7,382 nt of DNA, taken from positions 1-7,382 of the forward strand of contig JAPLGY010000423.1 of the NCBI GenBank assembly GCA_026389955.1, written 5' to 3'. Numbering within the stretch: the first letter of the stretch is position 1; each line of letters opens with the position of its first letter. The translations under genes were made by a program, and so were the position numbers. The notes under the pieces are model-generated. The model saw nothing but the letters and a program-made list of their open reading frames with translations. It was not told the DNA's origin and searched no databases. Origin of the DNA: Caldilinea sp. (GTDB lineage Bacteria; Chloroflexota; Anaerolineae; Caldilineales; Caldilineaceae). Positions 6,548-7,382 of this stretch are shown piece by piece.

Positions 6548-7382
6548 GTGCTGAGCACACTGCCAAACGGCCGACAGCTCCTGACCAACTTCGCCAGCCT
6601 GCTCTCCAGCATGGGGCTGGCACGCCTGGCCACTGCGGCCGCATGGATCCTGGTGGCCCGCCAGGTGGGCCCCGGCAGCTACGGACAGTTTGTCGCCTGT
6701 TTCGCGCTGGCCCGGCTGACCGCTGTCAGCTTCTCTTGGGGGCTGGACGGCTGGCTCCTCTGGAAAGGCGGCGACAGCCCCGACCGCGCAACCTTGGCGC
6801 GCAACAGCGGCGCTGCCTTGACCTGGAAAGTTGGGTTGGGCGTGCTCTGGATGGGACTGCTCTCCGGGCTGGCAGGCTGGTTCAACCCAGAGGTGTTTCC
6901 ACACAACCTTTTGTTGATCAGCGGGCTGATCGTCTGGTTCGAAGAGCTGACCAACACCGCCTGGAGTGTCTTCAAAAGCACTCTCCAAAACGACATCACC
7001 TTTCGCGTCGTCACCCTGGTCCAGCTGGCGCTTGTCCTCTGGACTGCGCTGCTGGTGCTGTACGACAACCGCCAGCTGGACAGCTATCTTTGGGTGCGGG
7101 TGGCGGTGGCCGGCGCTGGCTGCCTCTGGGCATGGTCCATTCTTTGGCAGCGCTTCGGCCTGCGTATCGAACGCGCCGCGTTGCTGCCCACGCTGGCGGC
7201 AGCCACCCCCTTTGCCGGCTCAGCATTTCTGGCGATCGTCAACGAGCGCGCCGACATCGCCATCATCGGCCAGCTGCTGGGCCAGGAACAGGCCGGTCTC
7301 TACGCGCCGGCCTCGACCCTGATCTCCAGCCTGCTGCTCATCCCTGCCTCCGCCTACGCCGTGATGGTTCCGGTGCTGGTGC
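6548..7382 (+). CDS. Wzx/MATE-like polysaccharide flippase, N-terminal part
   Basis: The right edge cuts this gene; 278 residues are visible and the frame is open to the end. It reads as a polytopic membrane protein of the oligosaccharide flippase superfamily (MOP; RfbX/Wzx-like), which moves lipid-linked glycans from the inner to the outer membrane leaflet. Support: the N-terminal helix with WILVARQVGPGSYGQFVACF (33-52), matching the family's 'ilvAR.LGp..yG.y' signature; hydrophobic segments at about 12-35, 94-112, 119-131, 154-172, 183-200 and 213-231; and the central RADIAIIGQLLGQEQAGLYA (234-253), a conserved family signature ('D..iiG..lg...vGlY'), followed by another helix at about 255-275. 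GTG 6548 is chosen because it lies 2 bases after the previous stop and retains the amphipathic N-terminal helix; an in-frame ATG at 6611 would remove it. No Shine-Dalgarno is visible, so coupling to the upstream gene is likely. As the usual exporter in such loci it ties the neighbouring glycosyltransferases to one glycan. Confidence 0.85.
   Translation, partial: MLSTLPNGRQLLTNFASLLSSMGLARLATAAAWILVARQVGPGSYGQFVACFALARLTAVSFSWGLDGWLLWKGGDSPDRATLARNSGAALTWKVGLGVLWMGLLSGLAGWFNPEVFPHNLLLISGLIVWFEELTNTAWSVFKSTLQNDITFRVVTLVQLALVLWTALLVLYDNRQLDSYLWVRVAVAGAGCLWAWSILWQRFGLRIERAALLPTLAAATPFAGSAFLAIVNERADIAIIGQLLGQEQAGLYAPASTLISSLLLIPASAYAVMVPVLV

Noticed and set aside
6611..6613. An ATG start for the flippase gene instead of GTG 6548
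   Set aside because: It would cut away the first part of the N-terminal helix that precedes the ARQVGPGSYG signature and leave a 65-base gap in an operon with otherwise touching genes.
5484..6644. A 386-residue open frame on the minus strand opposite the sulfatase-like gene
   Set aside because: It has no recognisable motif, crosses the junction of two convincing plus-strand genes and has the composition of an antisense shadow.
6966..7322. A 118-residue plus-strand open frame near the right edge
   Set aside because: It lies in another frame inside the flippase gene, whose hydrophobic segments and ADIAIIGQLLG signature identify the real frame.

Overview
The window is a densely packed, single-strand (+) stretch of GC-rich bacterial DNA that reads as an internal piece of a cell-surface or exopolysaccharide biosynthesis operon. 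It holds seven genes in a row, and the first and last are cut by the window edges. No promoter, terminator, RNA gene, insertion sequence, CRISPR array or long non-coding stretch is visible; the only intergenic gap is 2 bases. The strongly G/C-biased third codon positions, the frequent absence of a good Shine-Dalgarno sequence and the flavour of the proteins (a GT2 tail of the 'ADLI.ANR..EE.L.RLR.LE' kind, GT4 enzymes with an 'LRTxHN.xEW.xRPL' motif) remind me of Chloroflexota of the Anaerolineae/Caldilineae type. That taxonomic guess is from memory only and is weak.

Layout, left to right: (1) the last 51 codons of a GT2 glycosyltransferase of the polyprenyl-phosphate sugar transferase type, ending at 158; (2) a complete GT4 glycosyltransferase, 151-1428; (3) a second GT4, 1428-2606; (4) a polysaccharide pyruvyl transferase family protein, 2603-3904; (5) a third GT4, 3901-5088, clearly a paralogue of gene 3; (6) a sulfatase/alkaline-phosphatase superfamily protein with Thr at the nucleophile position, 5085-6545; (7) the N-terminal 278 residues of a Wzx/MATE-like polysaccharide flippase, from GTG 6548 to the right edge.

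The junctions are extreme: overlaps of 8, 1, 4, 4 and 4 bases, then a 2-base gap. This points to one transcript with translational coupling. At the gene 2/gene 3 junction the Shine-Dalgarno of gene 3 lies inside a perfect 7-bp hairpin that also covers the end of gene 2, a plausible device that makes gene 3 translation depend on gene 2.

Taken together (inference), a lipid-linked glycan would be extended on the cytoplasmic face by the three GT4 enzymes, possibly decorated by the pyruvyl transferase and the phosphatase/phosphotransferase-like protein, and flipped across the membrane by the gene 7 product. I see no sign of a wholly new class of system. The most distinctive points are the signal-peptide-less Thr-type sulfatase homologue inside a glycan assembly line, the GT4 paralogue pair flanking the pyruvyl transferase in which one copy lost the usual donor-binding Arg, and the coupling hairpin.
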